A DNA stretch of 64,000 nt, from contig NZ_FMIB01000002.1 in NCBI RefSeq assembly GCF_900091475.1, forward strand, positions 2,170,001-2,234,000, read 5' to 3'. Below, one piece after another: positions 19,894 through 28,900 of the stretch (positions within the stretch are counted from its first letter, which is position 1; each line of letters opens with the position of its first letter). The stretch comes from Micromonospora chersina. Lineage in GTDB: Bacteria > Actinomycetota > Actinomycetes > Mycobacteriales > Micromonosporaceae. The position numbers were made by a program, and so were the translations under genes. A model generated the notes under the pieces. It was not told where the DNA came from. It ran no database searches and was given only the letters and a program-made list of their open reading frames with translations.

Positions 19894-21122
19894 AGCGCGT
19901 CCTGGCGGTAGCCCTCGGGATCCTGACCGCCATCGGCGGCTTCGTGGACATCGGCGACATCGTCGCCAACGCCGAGGCGGGCGCCCGCTTCGGCCTGGCC
20001 CACGCCTGGGTGCTCCTCGTGGGGGTGGTGGGCATCTGCGCGTACGCCGAGATGAGCGGCCGGGTGACCGCGGTGAGCGGCCGGCCCGTCTTCGACCTGG
20101 TCCGGGAACGGCTCGGCCCGCGGGTGGCGCTGGCCAACCTGGCCGGGTCGCTGCTGGTCACGGTGCTGACCCTCGGCGCCGAACTGGGCGGCGTGGGGCT
20201 GGCGCTGCAACTGGCCACCAGCGTCGACTACCTGCTCTGGGTGCCCGTGGTGGGCGTGGTGTTGTGGGTCGCGCTGTGGCGGGCGAAGTTCTCGGCGCTG
20301 GAGAACCTGTTCGGCGTCACCGGCCTGGTCCTGGTGGTGTTCGTCATCGCGTTCTTCCGCCTCCACCCGGACGGCGGCGAGCTGTGGCGGCAGGCCAGCC
20401 GGCCGGGGCCGCCGGCCGGCGAGGACTGGGGCACCTACTGGTTCATGGCGGTCGCGCTGTTCGCCTCCGCCATGACCCCGTACGAGGTGTTCTTCTTCTC
20501 CTCCGGCGGGGTGGAGGAGCGGTGGAGCCCGCGGGACCTGCTCACCTCGCGGGTCAACGTCTTCGTCGGCTTCCCGCTCGGCGGCCTGTTCGCGTTCGCG
20601 CTGATGGCGACCGCCGCCACGGTCTTCCACCCGATCGAGACCGGTGTCGACTCGCTGTCCCAGGTGGCGCTGCCCGCCGCCGTCGCGCTGGGCAAGCTGG
20701 GGCTGGCGGCGGCCATCCTCGGCTTCTTCGCGGCCACCTTCGGCGCCGCCATGGAGACGGCCCTGTCCAGCGGCTACACGGTCGCGCAGTACTTCGGCTG
20801 GGCCTGGGGCAAGCTGCGTCGTCCCCGGGACGACGCGCGCTTCCACACCGTCCTGATGGTCTCGATCCTGGTCGGCGTGCTGGTGCTGATGACCACCATC
20901 GACCCCATCCAGCTCACCGAGTACACGCTGGTGTTCAGCGCCGTGGCGCTGCCGCTGACCTACCTGCCGATCCTGGTGGTCGCCAACGACCGGGGCTACC
21001 TGGGCCGGCGGGTGAACGGGCGGCTGGCCAACACGTTCGGCGTGCTCTACCTGGTGATCGTGCTCGCCGCGGCGGTCGCCGCGATCCCCCTGATGATCGT
21101 CACCCGGATGGGAGGTGGCTGA
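19890..21122 (+). CDS. NRAMP-family (SLC11-like) transporter with altered metal-site motifs
   Basis: A 410-residue membrane protein with about eleven hydrophobic segments. The first segment reads FVDIGDIVANAEAGARFG, where typical NRAMP proteins have DPGN; the sixth has SAMTPYEV, where the typical motif is M-P-H-N. The overall fold and the EAGARFG flank support NRAMP membership. The Met that normally selects transition metals is replaced, so the substrate (Mn, Fe, Mg or other) should not be assumed. It starts at GTG overlapping the upstream gene and is followed by two PRC-barrel genes. Confidence 0.8.
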   Translation: MKRVLAVALGILTAIGGFVDIGDIVANAEAGARFGLAHAWVLLVGVVGICAYAEMSGRVTAVSGRPVFDLVRERLGPRVALANLAGSLLVTVLTLGAELGGVGLALQLATSVDYLLWVPVVGVVLWVALWRAKFSALENLFGVTGLVLVVFVIAFFRLHPDGGELWRQASRPGPPAGEDWGTYWFMAVALFASAMTPYEVFFFSSGGVEERWSPRDLLTSRVNVFVGFPLGGLFAFALMATAATVFHPIETGVDSLSQVALPAAVALGKLGLAAAILGFFAATFGAAMETALSSGYTVAQYFGWAWGKLRRPRDDARFHTVLMVSILVGVLVLMTTIDPIQLTEYTLVFSAVALPLTYLPILVVANDRGYLGRRVNGRLANTFGVLYLVIVLAAAVAAIPLMIVTRMGGG

Positions 21123-21123
21123 C

Positions 21124-21495
21124 GTGTTGATCGGCTTCGACCTGCTCGACCGGCAGATCCTCGACCGCGACGGCGAACCCGTCGGCAAGGTCGACGACGT
21201 CGAGCTGGCGCTCGGCGAGGACGGCACGCCGTACGTGGCGGCGCTGCTGGTCGGGCAGCAGGCGCTCGGGGACCGGATCGGCGGCGGCTTCGGGCGCTGG
21301 CTGGCCGGCACCGCACGACGGCTCGCCCCCGACCCGGCCCGGGGGCCGATCCGGATCCCCTACGACCTGGTGGCCGAGCTGAACAGCGCGGTCAACCTGT
21401 CGGTCAGCCGCGAGCTGCTGCCGGATCCACCGCTGGAGACCTGGCTGCGCGACCACCTGATCGCGCGGATCCCGGGAGCCCGCGATGCCGGCTGA
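21124..21495 (+). CDS. PRC-barrel-like protein, first copy
   Basis: A 123-residue protein. I chose GTG 21124 because GGGAGG ends eight bases before it; an earlier GTG at 21115 lies inside that ribosome site. The N-terminal part (LLDRQILDRDGEPVGKVDDV followed by YVAALLVGQQALG) has the small beta-barrel pattern of PRC domains. The C-terminal half is helical. PRC barrels bind RNA, ribosomal proteins or membrane partners, but the role here is unknown. It follows the transporter stop directly and overlaps the next PRC gene. Confidence 0.72.
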   Translation: MLIGFDLLDRQILDRDGEPVGKVDDVELALGEDGTPYVAALLVGQQALGDRIGGGFGRWLAGTARRLAPDPARGPIRIPYDLVAELNSAVNLSVSRELLPDPPLETWLRDHLIARIPGARDAG

Positions 21496-21766
21496 CGGGC
21501 CACCGATGCGCGCCGGCGGCATCCTGGGCCGGCCGGTCCACGACCACGACGGCCGGCTGATCGGCCGGGTGGCCGACATCGAGACCCGCCGCGACGACGC
21601 CGGCCGCGAGCGGGTCACGGCGCTCGTCGTCACGGCCGGCCGGTGGGGCCGCCTGCTCGGCTACGAGCGCCACGAGGCCGGCGGGCCCTGGCTGCTCGAA
21701 AAACTCGCCCGGGCGGTGCTGCGCCGGCACCTGACCCGGGTGCCCTGGCCCGACGTGCGGCTGTAG
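21485..21766 (+). CDS. PRC-barrel protein, second copy
   Basis: A 93-residue protein whose ATG lies inside the end of the preceding gene (11-base overlap). GRPVHDHDGRLIGRVADIET is a clear PRC-barrel core, followed by VTALVVTAGRWGRLLGYERH. It resembles the upstream gene product, suggesting a duplicated pair that may form a heterodimer. It is the last gene of the four-gene operon starting at 19444. Confidence 0.75.
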   Translation: MPADGPPMRAGGILGRPVHDHDGRLIGRVADIETRRDDAGRERVTALVVTAGRWGRLLGYERHEAGGPWLLEKLARAVLRRHLTRVPWPDVRL

Positions 21767-21774
21767 CGGCCCGG

Positions 21775-23088
21775 TCACGACTCGACGCGCATCGACCGGA
21801 TCCCGGTGCTCAGCGTGGCGGTGATCGCCGAGACCCCCACGAGGGCCGCGAAGACCAGCATGGTCACCGCCGCGGGGAACCGCGCCAGCAGCAGGCCGGC
21901 CAGGCCGGGCGCGAGCGCCGCGGCCGAGGTCGCGGCCAGGAAGATGACGCTGACCACCCGGCCCTGGAGCCGGTCCGGCGTGATCGCCGCCTGGTAGCCG
22001 AAGAGGACCGCGTTGGCCGTCGGGCCCAGGAACACCGCCGCGCCCAGCGGCACGGCCGCCAGCACGCTGGTCGGCACCAGTGCGCTGCACGCCATCAGCA
22101 CGGCGGTGGCCCAGCAGAGCACGATCACCAGGGTCGGCAGCCGCAGCCAGCGCTGCACCGCGGGGGCGGCGAGCGCGCCGAGGAACCCGCCCAGGCCGAA
22201 GATGGTGCTGGCCAGGCCGACCAGCACGGACGGCGTGCCGGACCGCTGCAACGAGACGATGATCGCGAAGATCATGCCGGTGAAGGCCATGTTCAGCGGC
22301 GCCGCGATGATCAGCAGCGCGCGCAGGAACGGGTTGCCGAGCACGAAGCGGACGCCCTCGGCCGCCGCCGCGCCGCCGGACTGCGGCGCATCCTCCGCCG
22401 CCCGCGGCTGCTGCATGGGCCGGCGGATGAGCAGCACGGCCAGCAGGGAGAGCAGGTAGGTGACCGCGTTGCCGACGAACGGCAGGGAGCGGCCCAGCCC
22501 GTAGAGCAGGCCGCCGAGCGGCGGGCCGGCCAGCTGGGTGCCGTAGGACCGGGCCTCGTTGCGGGCCACCGCGGTGGAGAGCTGGGCGGCCGGCACGAGG
22601 TTGCGGACCGCGGCGTGCTCGGCGGTGCCGAACACCGCGTTGGCGGCGGCGCCGACCACTGTCACCGCGAGGATCATCGGCAGGTTCGCCACCCCGGCGA
22701 GCACCGCGCCGGCCAGCGCCAGGTAGCCGACGAGCCGGACCGCGTCGCAGGCCACCAGCAGCGTGCGGCGGGGGAAGCGGTCGGCCACGACGCCGGCGGG
22801 CAGCCGGCAGGCCAGCGTGGTGAGCAGGCCCGCCGTGCCGACCAGCCCGGCCTGGGCGGCGGAGCCGGTCAGCCAGAGCACCAGCAGCGGCATGGCCAGG
22901 TTGGACATGGCGGTGCCCAGGTCGGACAGGCTCTGGCTGATCCAGAGCAGGTTGAAGTCGCGGTTGCGCCAGAGGCTGGCCGGCCGGTCGGTGCCGCCCA
23001 CCGCCGTCCCCGGCACCGTCGTCTCGGTCACGGTGGGCACCTGCCCCTCGTCGGGTGCGGTCAGGGTCGGGTCGGCGGCGCGGCTCAT
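21775..23088 (-). CDS. MFS transporter, putative exporter of the NRPS cluster
   Basis: A 437-residue permease with about twelve hydrophobic segments and a 40-residue cytoplasmic N-terminus. VADRFPRRTLL is the loop 2-3 signature, and RFPAAVTMLVFA lies in the last helices. It resembles the EntS/MFS_3 group that exports siderophores and antibiotics. The ATG at 23088 overlaps the KamA stop by ATGA, so it is translated with it. Export of, or self-resistance to, the cluster product is inferred from position. Confidence 0.85.
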   Translation of the reverse strand: MSRAADPTLTAPDEGQVPTVTETTVPGTAVGGTDRPASLWRNRDFNLLWISQSLSDLGTAMSNLAMPLLVLWLTGSAAQAGLVGTAGLLTTLACRLPAGVVADRFPRRTLLVACDAVRLVGYLALAGAVLAGVANLPMILAVTVVGAAANAVFGTAEHAAVRNLVPAAQLSTAVARNEARSYGTQLAGPPLGGLLYGLGRSLPFVGNAVTYLLSLLAVLLIRRPMQQPRAAEDAPQSGGAAAAEGVRFVLGNPFLRALLIIAAPLNMAFTGMIFAIIVSLQRSGTPSVLVGLASTIFGLGGFLGALAAPAVQRWLRLPTLVIVLCWATAVLMACSALVPTSVLAAVPLGAAVFLGPTANAVLFGYQAAITPDRLQGRVVSVIFLAATSAAALAPGLAGLLLARFPAAVTMLVFAALVGVSAITATLSTGIRSMRVES

Positions 23089-24353
23089 GCCGGCCACCAG
23101 GAGCCGAAGGCGGGGCGCAGGTCGTCGAACCACTCGGCCGCCGGGTCGTGGTGGGCGAAGAACTGCCGCCCCACGTCGGCCGCGTCGCGGGCCTGGAGCA
23201 GCCGCAGGCTGAACACCTCGGCGCCGCCGATCCGCACCACCCCGTCGACGAGGACCTTACCGGGGGCCGCGGACATCACGGGGCCCCGCGCGGTGCGGGC
23301 CAGCCCGGAGACCGAGCGGATGGCGTCGGTGTAGACCTGCCAGGCCCGGGTGAGCGGCACGCTGAAGTAGCTGCGGGCGCCGGTGTCGCGCTCCACGAAC
23401 ATGTAGTACGGCACCACACCCAGCTCCACCAGCTGCTGCCACATGGTGGCCCAGTCCTGCGCCCGGTCGTTCACGTGGGCGATCAGCGGGGCCTGGGCGC
23501 GGATCACCGCGCCGGTGGCCCGGATCCGCGCGATGGCCCGCCGGGCCTGCTCGGTGGCGAGCTCGCGGGGATGGGAGAAGTGGGCCATCACGGCGACGTG
23601 CCGGCCGCTGGCCACGATCCGCTCGAACAGGCGCAGCACGTCGTCGGCGTCGTGGTCGGTGGTGAACCGGGCCGGCCAGTAGGACAGCGCCTTGGTGCCG
23701 AACCGGACGGTGCGGATGTGCTCCAGCGCCGGGTCCAGCAGCGGCGACACCCAGCGGTCCAGCACCGCCGCGCTCATGATCATCGGGTCGCCGCCGGTGA
23801 ACAGGACGTCGGTGACGGTGGGGCTGTCGGCCAGGTACGCGACCACGTCCGCGACCCCGGTGGCGGCCTGGCGGATCTCGGCGTTGCCGACGAACTGGGC
23901 CCACCGGAAGCAGTAGCCGCAGTACGAGTGGCAGGTCTGCCCCTGGGACGGGAAGACCAGCACGGTCTCGGCGTACTTGTGCTGGAGGCCGAGCAGGCGC
24001 CGGCCCCGGTGGGTCGGCACGTTCGCCTCCAGCTGGGCGCCCGGGTTGGGGTTGAGCTGGGCGTGGGCGTCCCGGGCGGCCTTGCGGATCACGCCCGGGT
24101 CGGCGGCGGAGAGGTGCAGCGCCGACAGGTGCTCGTAGATGTCCGGCGGCAGCATGTCCCGGTGCGGGAACGTGAGCCGGAAGATCGGGTCGTCCGGGAC
24201 GGCGGACCAGTCGATGAGCTCGTCCACGACGTACTGGTTGACTTTGAACGGCAGCACCGAGGAGACGACCCGCAGGTCGTGCAGGTACTCCTCGGGCATG
24301 CCACGCTCGCCGGCGAGTCGCGCCAGACGTTCGTGGGAAAAGACCTTCATCAC
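23085..24353 (-). CDS. KamA-family radical SAM aminomutase with non-lysine substrate site
   Basis: A 422-residue relative of lysine 2,3-aminomutase, which moves an alpha-amino group to the beta carbon using [4Fe-4S], S-adenosylmethionine and PLP. The CxxxCxxC cluster ligands are Cys141, Cys145 and Cys148 (CHSYCGYC); Arg150 matches the carboxylate-binding Arg of the family; Lys366 (SAAPGK) matches the PLP Lys. The two Asp residues that hold the lysine side-chain amine in the clostridial enzyme align with Arg322 (PYYMFVER) and Ala363, so lysine is unlikely. The C-terminal zinc-cysteine cluster of the clostridial enzyme is also absent. GAGG lies eight bases before the ATG. It probably supplies a beta-amino acid to the NRPS. 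Confidence 0.85.
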   Translation of the reverse strand: MMKVFSHERLARLAGERGMPEEYLHDLRVVSSVLPFKVNQYVVDELIDWSAVPDDPIFRLTFPHRDMLPPDIYEHLSALHLSAADPGVIRKAARDAHAQLNPNPGAQLEANVPTHRGRRLLGLQHKYAETVLVFPSQGQTCHSYCGYCFRWAQFVGNAEIRQAATGVADVVAYLADSPTVTDVLFTGGDPMIMSAAVLDRWVSPLLDPALEHIRTVRFGTKALSYWPARFTTDHDADDVLRLFERIVASGRHVAVMAHFSHPRELATEQARRAIARIRATGAVIRAQAPLIAHVNDRAQDWATMWQQLVELGVVPYYMFVERDTGARSYFSVPLTRAWQVYTDAIRSVSGLARTARGPVMSAAPGKVLVDGVVRIGGAEVFSLRLLQARDAADVGRQFFAHHDPAAEWFDDLRPAFGSWWPA

Positions 24354-24408
24354 CGTCGCCTCGTTGTCAGCGGGATCGGAACAGGGGTGGCCGCCGGCCG
24401 GCGGCCCG

Positions 24409-24439
24409 GTCGGGGTGGTCCGGTCCGGACCACCCCGAC
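24409..24439 (-). terminator. Strong hairpin between the MbtH-like gene and the KamA gene
   Basis: A perfect 15-bp inverted repeat (24409-24423 with 24425-24439; in practice about 13 bp with a five-base loop) lies 11 bases after the MbtH-like stop on the minus strand. It could end or attenuate the NRPS transcript and leave KamA-MFS as a separately controlled unit. Confidence 0.7.
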
Positions 24440-24449
24440 CCGCGGCGGG

Positions 24450-24662
24450 TCAGCCCTGCGCGGCGGCCATCCGCTCGCGCAGGCTCTTCGGGCGCATGTC
24501 GGTCCACACCTCGTCGATGTGGGCCAGGCAGTCCGCGCGGGAGCCCTCGAAGCCGGTGGCGGTCCAGCCCGCCGGCAGCTCGCGCTCGGCGAACCAGATC
24601 GAGTACTGCTCCTCGTGGTTCACCACGACGCGGTAGGTGCGGTCATCGTCGTCGACGGCCAT
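24450..24662 (-). CDS. MbtH-like protein, NRPS adenylation-domain partner
   Basis: A 70-residue protein with the full MbtH signature: [33 protein letters not shown]. Members bind adenylation domains and are often essential for their folding or activity. A strong AAGGAGAA site precedes the ATG. It lies 98 bases downstream of the P450 gene in the NRPS direction, with two small hairpins between. It is expected to serve some or all seven A domains of the cluster. Confidence 0.95.
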   Translation of the reverse strand: MAVDDDDRTYRVVVNHEEQYSIWFAERELPAGWTATGFEGSRADCLAHIDEVWTDMRPKSLRERMAAAQG

Positions 24663-24701
24663 CGCCGTTCTCCTTCTCGTCAGATTCCTGTTGACGGATG
24701 C

Positions 24702-24755
24702 CCCGGTCGGCGACCGGGAGGTGTGCGGGGCGGGACGACCGGCGGCCGTCCCGCC
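24702..24755 (-). other. Two small hairpins between the P450 and MbtH-like genes
   Basis: A 7-bp stem with a three-base loop (24702-24718, CCCGGTC/GACCGGG) and an 8-bp stem with an 11-base loop (24729-24755, GGCGGGAC/GTCCCGCC) fill most of this 98-base gap. They may adjust mRNA stability or the relative output of the MbtH-like gene rather than stop transcription. Confidence 0.45.
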
Positions 24756-24760
24756 GGGGA

Positions 24761-25984
24761 TCACAGCCGGACCGGCAGGGCCTGGAGGCTGCGGTTGAGC
24801 AGTGAAGGCTGCCAGCGGACCGCGCCGCCGGCGAGCGCCAGCCCGGGCGCCGCGGCCAGCAGGTCGGTCAGCGCCGACCCGGCCACCAGCCGGGCGAGCG
24901 GCGCGCCGAGGCAGAAGTGCGCGCCCTGCCCGAAGCCCAGGTGCGGGTTGGGGTGCCGGCGCAGGTCCAGCTCGTCGGGGCGGTCGAAGCGGGCCGGGTC
25001 GCGGTTGGCGGCGGCGGTCACCACGTAGAGGCGCTGCCCGGCGCGCAGCCGCTGACCGCCCAGCTCGAAGTCCTCCCTGACGTGCCGGATGGACATCTTG
25101 GACGGTCCGTCGAAGCGCAGCAGCTCCTCGACGGCGACCGGGCCGAGGTCCGGCTCGGCGCGCAGCAGGGCGAGCTGGTCGGGGTGGCGCAGCAGGTTCC
25201 ACACCCCGACGGCGATCAGGTTGCTGGTGGTCTCGCCGCCGGCGAACGCCACGTGGGTGAGCATGGCGACGAACTCGTCCTCGCTCACCGACTCGCCGAC
25301 CAGTCCGTTGGCCAGGGCCGCGCTGATCAGGTCCTCGCGGGGCGCGGCCCGGCGGGCGCGGACCAGCCCGCGCAGGTAGTCGAAGAGGTCCAGCAGGGCG
25401 CGCTGGGAGCGCTCGTGCTCCTCCGGCGTCTGCACCGCGCCGAGCGCCAGGTCGCCGACCTGGATGGCCCAGCGCTGGAACATCCCGGTGTCCTCGACCG
25501 GCACGCCCATCCAGGCGGCCGCGACGGTGGCCGGCAGCGGCCGGGCGAACTCGGTGAGCAGGTCGACGACCTCGCTGCCGGCGCCGGCCCGGGTGGCCAG
25601 CCGGGCCACCGCGGCCTGCACCATGGGCCGGTTGCGGCGCACCTGGCGGGCCCCGAACGCGCCCCGGAAGACGGCGCGCAGCCGGCGGTGCTCCGGCGGG
25701 TCCACGAAGACCATCCAGCCGGCCATGATCTTGAAGGCGCGGGCCGCCTCCGGGCTGAGCAGCTCCAGGGGGGTCTGCGCCAGCATCGGGCTGATCCGGT
25801 CGGCGGAGATCGCCGGCTCGGTGTAGCAGGCCGCCGCGGGCTCGTAGCCGGTGACCAGCCAGGCCCGGTGCACCGCGCTCCAGTGCACCGGCGCGGCGGC
25901 CCGCAGCTCGGCCAGGTAGGGGTACGGGTCGGCGACGAGGTCGTCGTCCAGCAGGTAACGGTCGGTGACGGTGGCGGCGGTCAT
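24761..25984 (-). CDS. Cytochrome P450, tailoring enzyme of the NRPS cluster
   Basis: A 407-residue bacterial P450. The I-helix oxygen-binding motif is [10 protein letters not shown], the K-helix ExxR is EELLR, and the haem-binding loop is [15 protein letters not shown] with the thiolate Cys. The length is normal for class I bacterial enzymes. Its ATG overlaps the NRPS-C stop (ATGA), so it is co-translated with the assembly line. It probably hydroxylates or cross-links a carrier-bound residue or the released peptide. No ferredoxin gene lies in the window, so its redox partner must be elsewhere. Confidence 0.92.
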   Translation of the reverse strand: MTAATVTDRYLLDDDLVADPYPYLAELRAAAPVHWSAVHRAWLVTGYEPAAACYTEPAISADRISPMLAQTPLELLSPEAARAFKIMAGWMVFVDPPEHRRLRAVFRGAFGARQVRRNRPMVQAAVARLATRAGAGSEVVDLLTEFARPLPATVAAAWMGVPVEDTGMFQRWAIQVGDLALGAVQTPEEHERSQRALLDLFDYLRGLVRARRAAPREDLISAALANGLVGESVSEDEFVAMLTHVAFAGGETTSNLIAVGVWNLLRHPDQLALLRAEPDLGPVAVEELLRFDGPSKMSIRHVREDFELGGQRLRAGQRLYVVTAAANRDPARFDRPDELDLRRHPNPHLGFGQGAHFCLGAPLARLVAGSALTDLLAAAPGLALAGGAVRWQPSLLNRSLQALPVRL

Positions 25985-28900
25985 GCCGTACGCTCCAGCA
26001 GCTCGGCGGCGAGGGCGGCCACGGCCGCCACGCCCGGGTCGGTGACCATGCTCCGGTGGGTGCCGGGCAGGTGGTGGACGGTGAGCGCGCCCGGGAACAG
26101 CTCCCGGCAGCGCCGCTCGTAGGTGGGCCAGCTCTCCCCGGCCACGACCGAGGGGCGGCCCGGACCGGCGGTGGTCGCCTCGGCACTGACCAGCAGGTGC
26201 GCCGGCCCCCGGTACGGCGCCGGCCGGTAGCCGGCGGCGGCGCGCAGCAGCGCGGTCCACATCGCCACCGGCCAGTCGGCGCCCAGTTCCGCCTCGGCCT
26301 CGTTGACGCCGGCCGCGCGGAGCGTGGCCACCAGCTCGCGTTCCTGGCTGAGCCGCGCCGGGGTGCCCGGGGTCAGCTCCCGGATCGCCGCGCGCATCGC
26401 CACGGCCCGGTCGAGCAGGTCCAGCGCCTCGGTGACGGCGAACATCCCCGCCTCGTCCGGCACGGCCGGTTCGAGCAGCAGCAGGACGTCCACCCGCTCG
26501 CCGGCGTCGGTCAGGCGGATCGCCATCTCCTGGGCGATGTTGCCCCCCATCGACCAGCCGAGCAGCGCGTACGGGCCGTGCGGCTGGTGCGCCCGCAGCT
26601 CGCGCAGGTAGTCCTCGGCCAGGCCGGTCATGGTGTCGGCGTCCACGCCGCCGTCGATGCCCCGGGCCTGGAGGCCGAGCACCGGCCGGCCGGCGGGCAG
26701 CGCCTGGGCCAGCGGCAGGTACCAGGCGACGCTGCCGCCGCTCGGGTGCACGCACCACAGCGGACGCTGCCCCGCGTCGCCGTCGCGCAGGGTCACCACC
26801 ACGCCGCCGTCCCGGCGTACCGCGGTGCCGGCCGGGACGGGTTCCCGTGCGTCGACCGCGGCGGCCAGGGCGGCCACCGTGGGGTGCTCCAGGATGTCGG
26901 CGACCCCGACGGGCAGCCCCAGGTCGCAGGCGCGGGCGGCGAGCCGCACGATGGCCAGCGAGTGGCCGCCGAGGTCGAAGAAGTCGTCGTGCACCCCGAC
27001 CCGGTCCAGCCGCAGGGTCTCCGCCCAGAGCTTCGCGAGGGTCGCCTCGGACTCGGTGCGCGGCTCGACGTACGGGCGGTCGGTGTCGGCCGGGCCGGTC
27101 GGCGCCGGCAGGGCGGCCCGGTCCAGCTTGCCGTTGGCGGTCACCGGCAGCGCGTCGAGGGGCACGAACGCGGTCGGCACCAGGTACGTCGGCAGCCGCT
27201 CGCGCAGCCAGCGGCGCAGCTCGGCGGCGCCGGGCAGGGCCGCCCCGGCCACCGGCACCAGGTAGGCCACGAGGCGGGCGTCGCCGGGCTGGTCGACGCG
27301 GGCGGCCACGGCGGCCATCCCGACGTCGGGTCGGGCGGCCAGGACCGCCTCGATCTCGCCCAGCTCGATGCGCCGGCCCCGGATCTTGACCTGGCGGTCG
27401 ACCCGGCCGCCGAAGTCGAGCGTGCCGTCGGCGCGCCAGCGCCCCCGGTCGCCGGTGCGGTAGAGCCGCCGGCCGCCGCCGGCCGGGTCGGGGACGAACC
27501 GGTCCGCGGTGAGGCCCGGCTGCCCGAGGTAGCCGCGGGCCAGCGAGTCGCCGCCGAGGTAGATCTCCCCGGCCACGCCGACCGGCGCCGGGCGCAGCGC
27601 CTCGTCGAGGACGAGCACCGTGGCCCGGTGCAGCGGGCGGCCGATGGGGACGCTCACCGCGTCGGCGGGCAGGTCGCGGACCCGCTGGGCGGTGACGATG
27701 AGGGTCGCCTCCACCGGGCCGTACCCGTTGACGACGCGCAGGTGCGGCCAGCGGGCGGTCAGGTCCCGCACGTGCGGCGCGGACGCCGCCTCCCCGCCGA
27801 AGAAGACCTGGCGCAGCGCGCCCAGTTCCTCCAGGCACTCCTCGACCGCCAGGTTGAACAGGGTGGTGGTGAGGAAGGTGGTGGTGACGCCGTGCCGGCG
27901 GATCGCCGCGGCGATGCCGGCCGGGGTGATCGGCTCGGCCGGGTAGAGCGCGCAGGTGCCGCCGTGCAGCAGCGGGCCGAAGATCTCGAAGAGCGCCGCG
28001 TCCCAGTTGACGCTGCTCAGGTGCAGGATGGTCTCGTCGGCGCCGAGGTGGACGAAGTCCTGGCCGACAAGCGAGTCGACGATCGCCCGGTGGGTGAGCG
28101 CCGTGCCCTTCGGCCGGCCCGTGGAGCCGGAGGTGTAGAGCACGCAGGCCAGGTTGTCGGCGTCCGGGGCCGGCCCGGGCGCGTCGGCCGGCTCGGCGGC
28201 GAAGGTCTCCGCGGCCAGGGTGACCGCGGCCCGCTCCGGCACCAGGTGCCGCCAGGCGGGCTGGACCAGCACCAGGTCGGCGCCGGTGTCGGCGGTGAGG
28301 AGGTCGAGCCGGCGGCGCGGGTCGCGCGGGTCCAGCGGCAGGTACGCCGCACCGGCCTTGAGGATGCCGAGCAGGCCGACGACCAGGTCGGCGGAGCGTT
28401 CGGCGCAGAGCCCGACGATCCGCTCCGGGCCGGCGCCGCGCCGGCGCAGGTGATGGGCGACGCGGTTGGACAAGGCGTCCAGCTCGGCGTAGCTGACCGG
28501 GCCGTCGGCGGTGGCCAGCGCGGCCTTGTCCGGGTGGGCGGCGACCTGGTCGGCCAGGATCGCCACCACGCTGCGGTCGTCCCGGGCCGGGCTGGCGGCC
28601 TCGGCGCGGGCGGCGGCCGCCACGGGCACGCCGGGTGCGGCCTCCGGGTGGGCGACCATCTCGGCCAGCAGCGCGCAGTACGCGTCGGCCAGCCGCTCGA
28701 CCTCCCCGGGGGACATCCGGCCGGCGTCGGCCTCGAAGGAGACCCCCTGCGGGCCGGTGGTGACCATCAGCCCGAAGTTGGTCCGGGCGATCTCCTCGAT
28801 CTCCTGCTTGTGCTCGCTGTCCAGGGCGTGGAAGTGCACGTAGTTGAAGGCGGTGTCGACGAGCACCTCGCCGGCCCACCGGCCGCGCTGGAGCTCGGCG

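Noticed and set aside
23085..24353. Calling the KamA-like enzyme a lysine 2,3-aminomutase
   Set aside because: Both side-chain-binding Asp residues are replaced (Arg322, Ala363), so beta-lysine formation is not supported.
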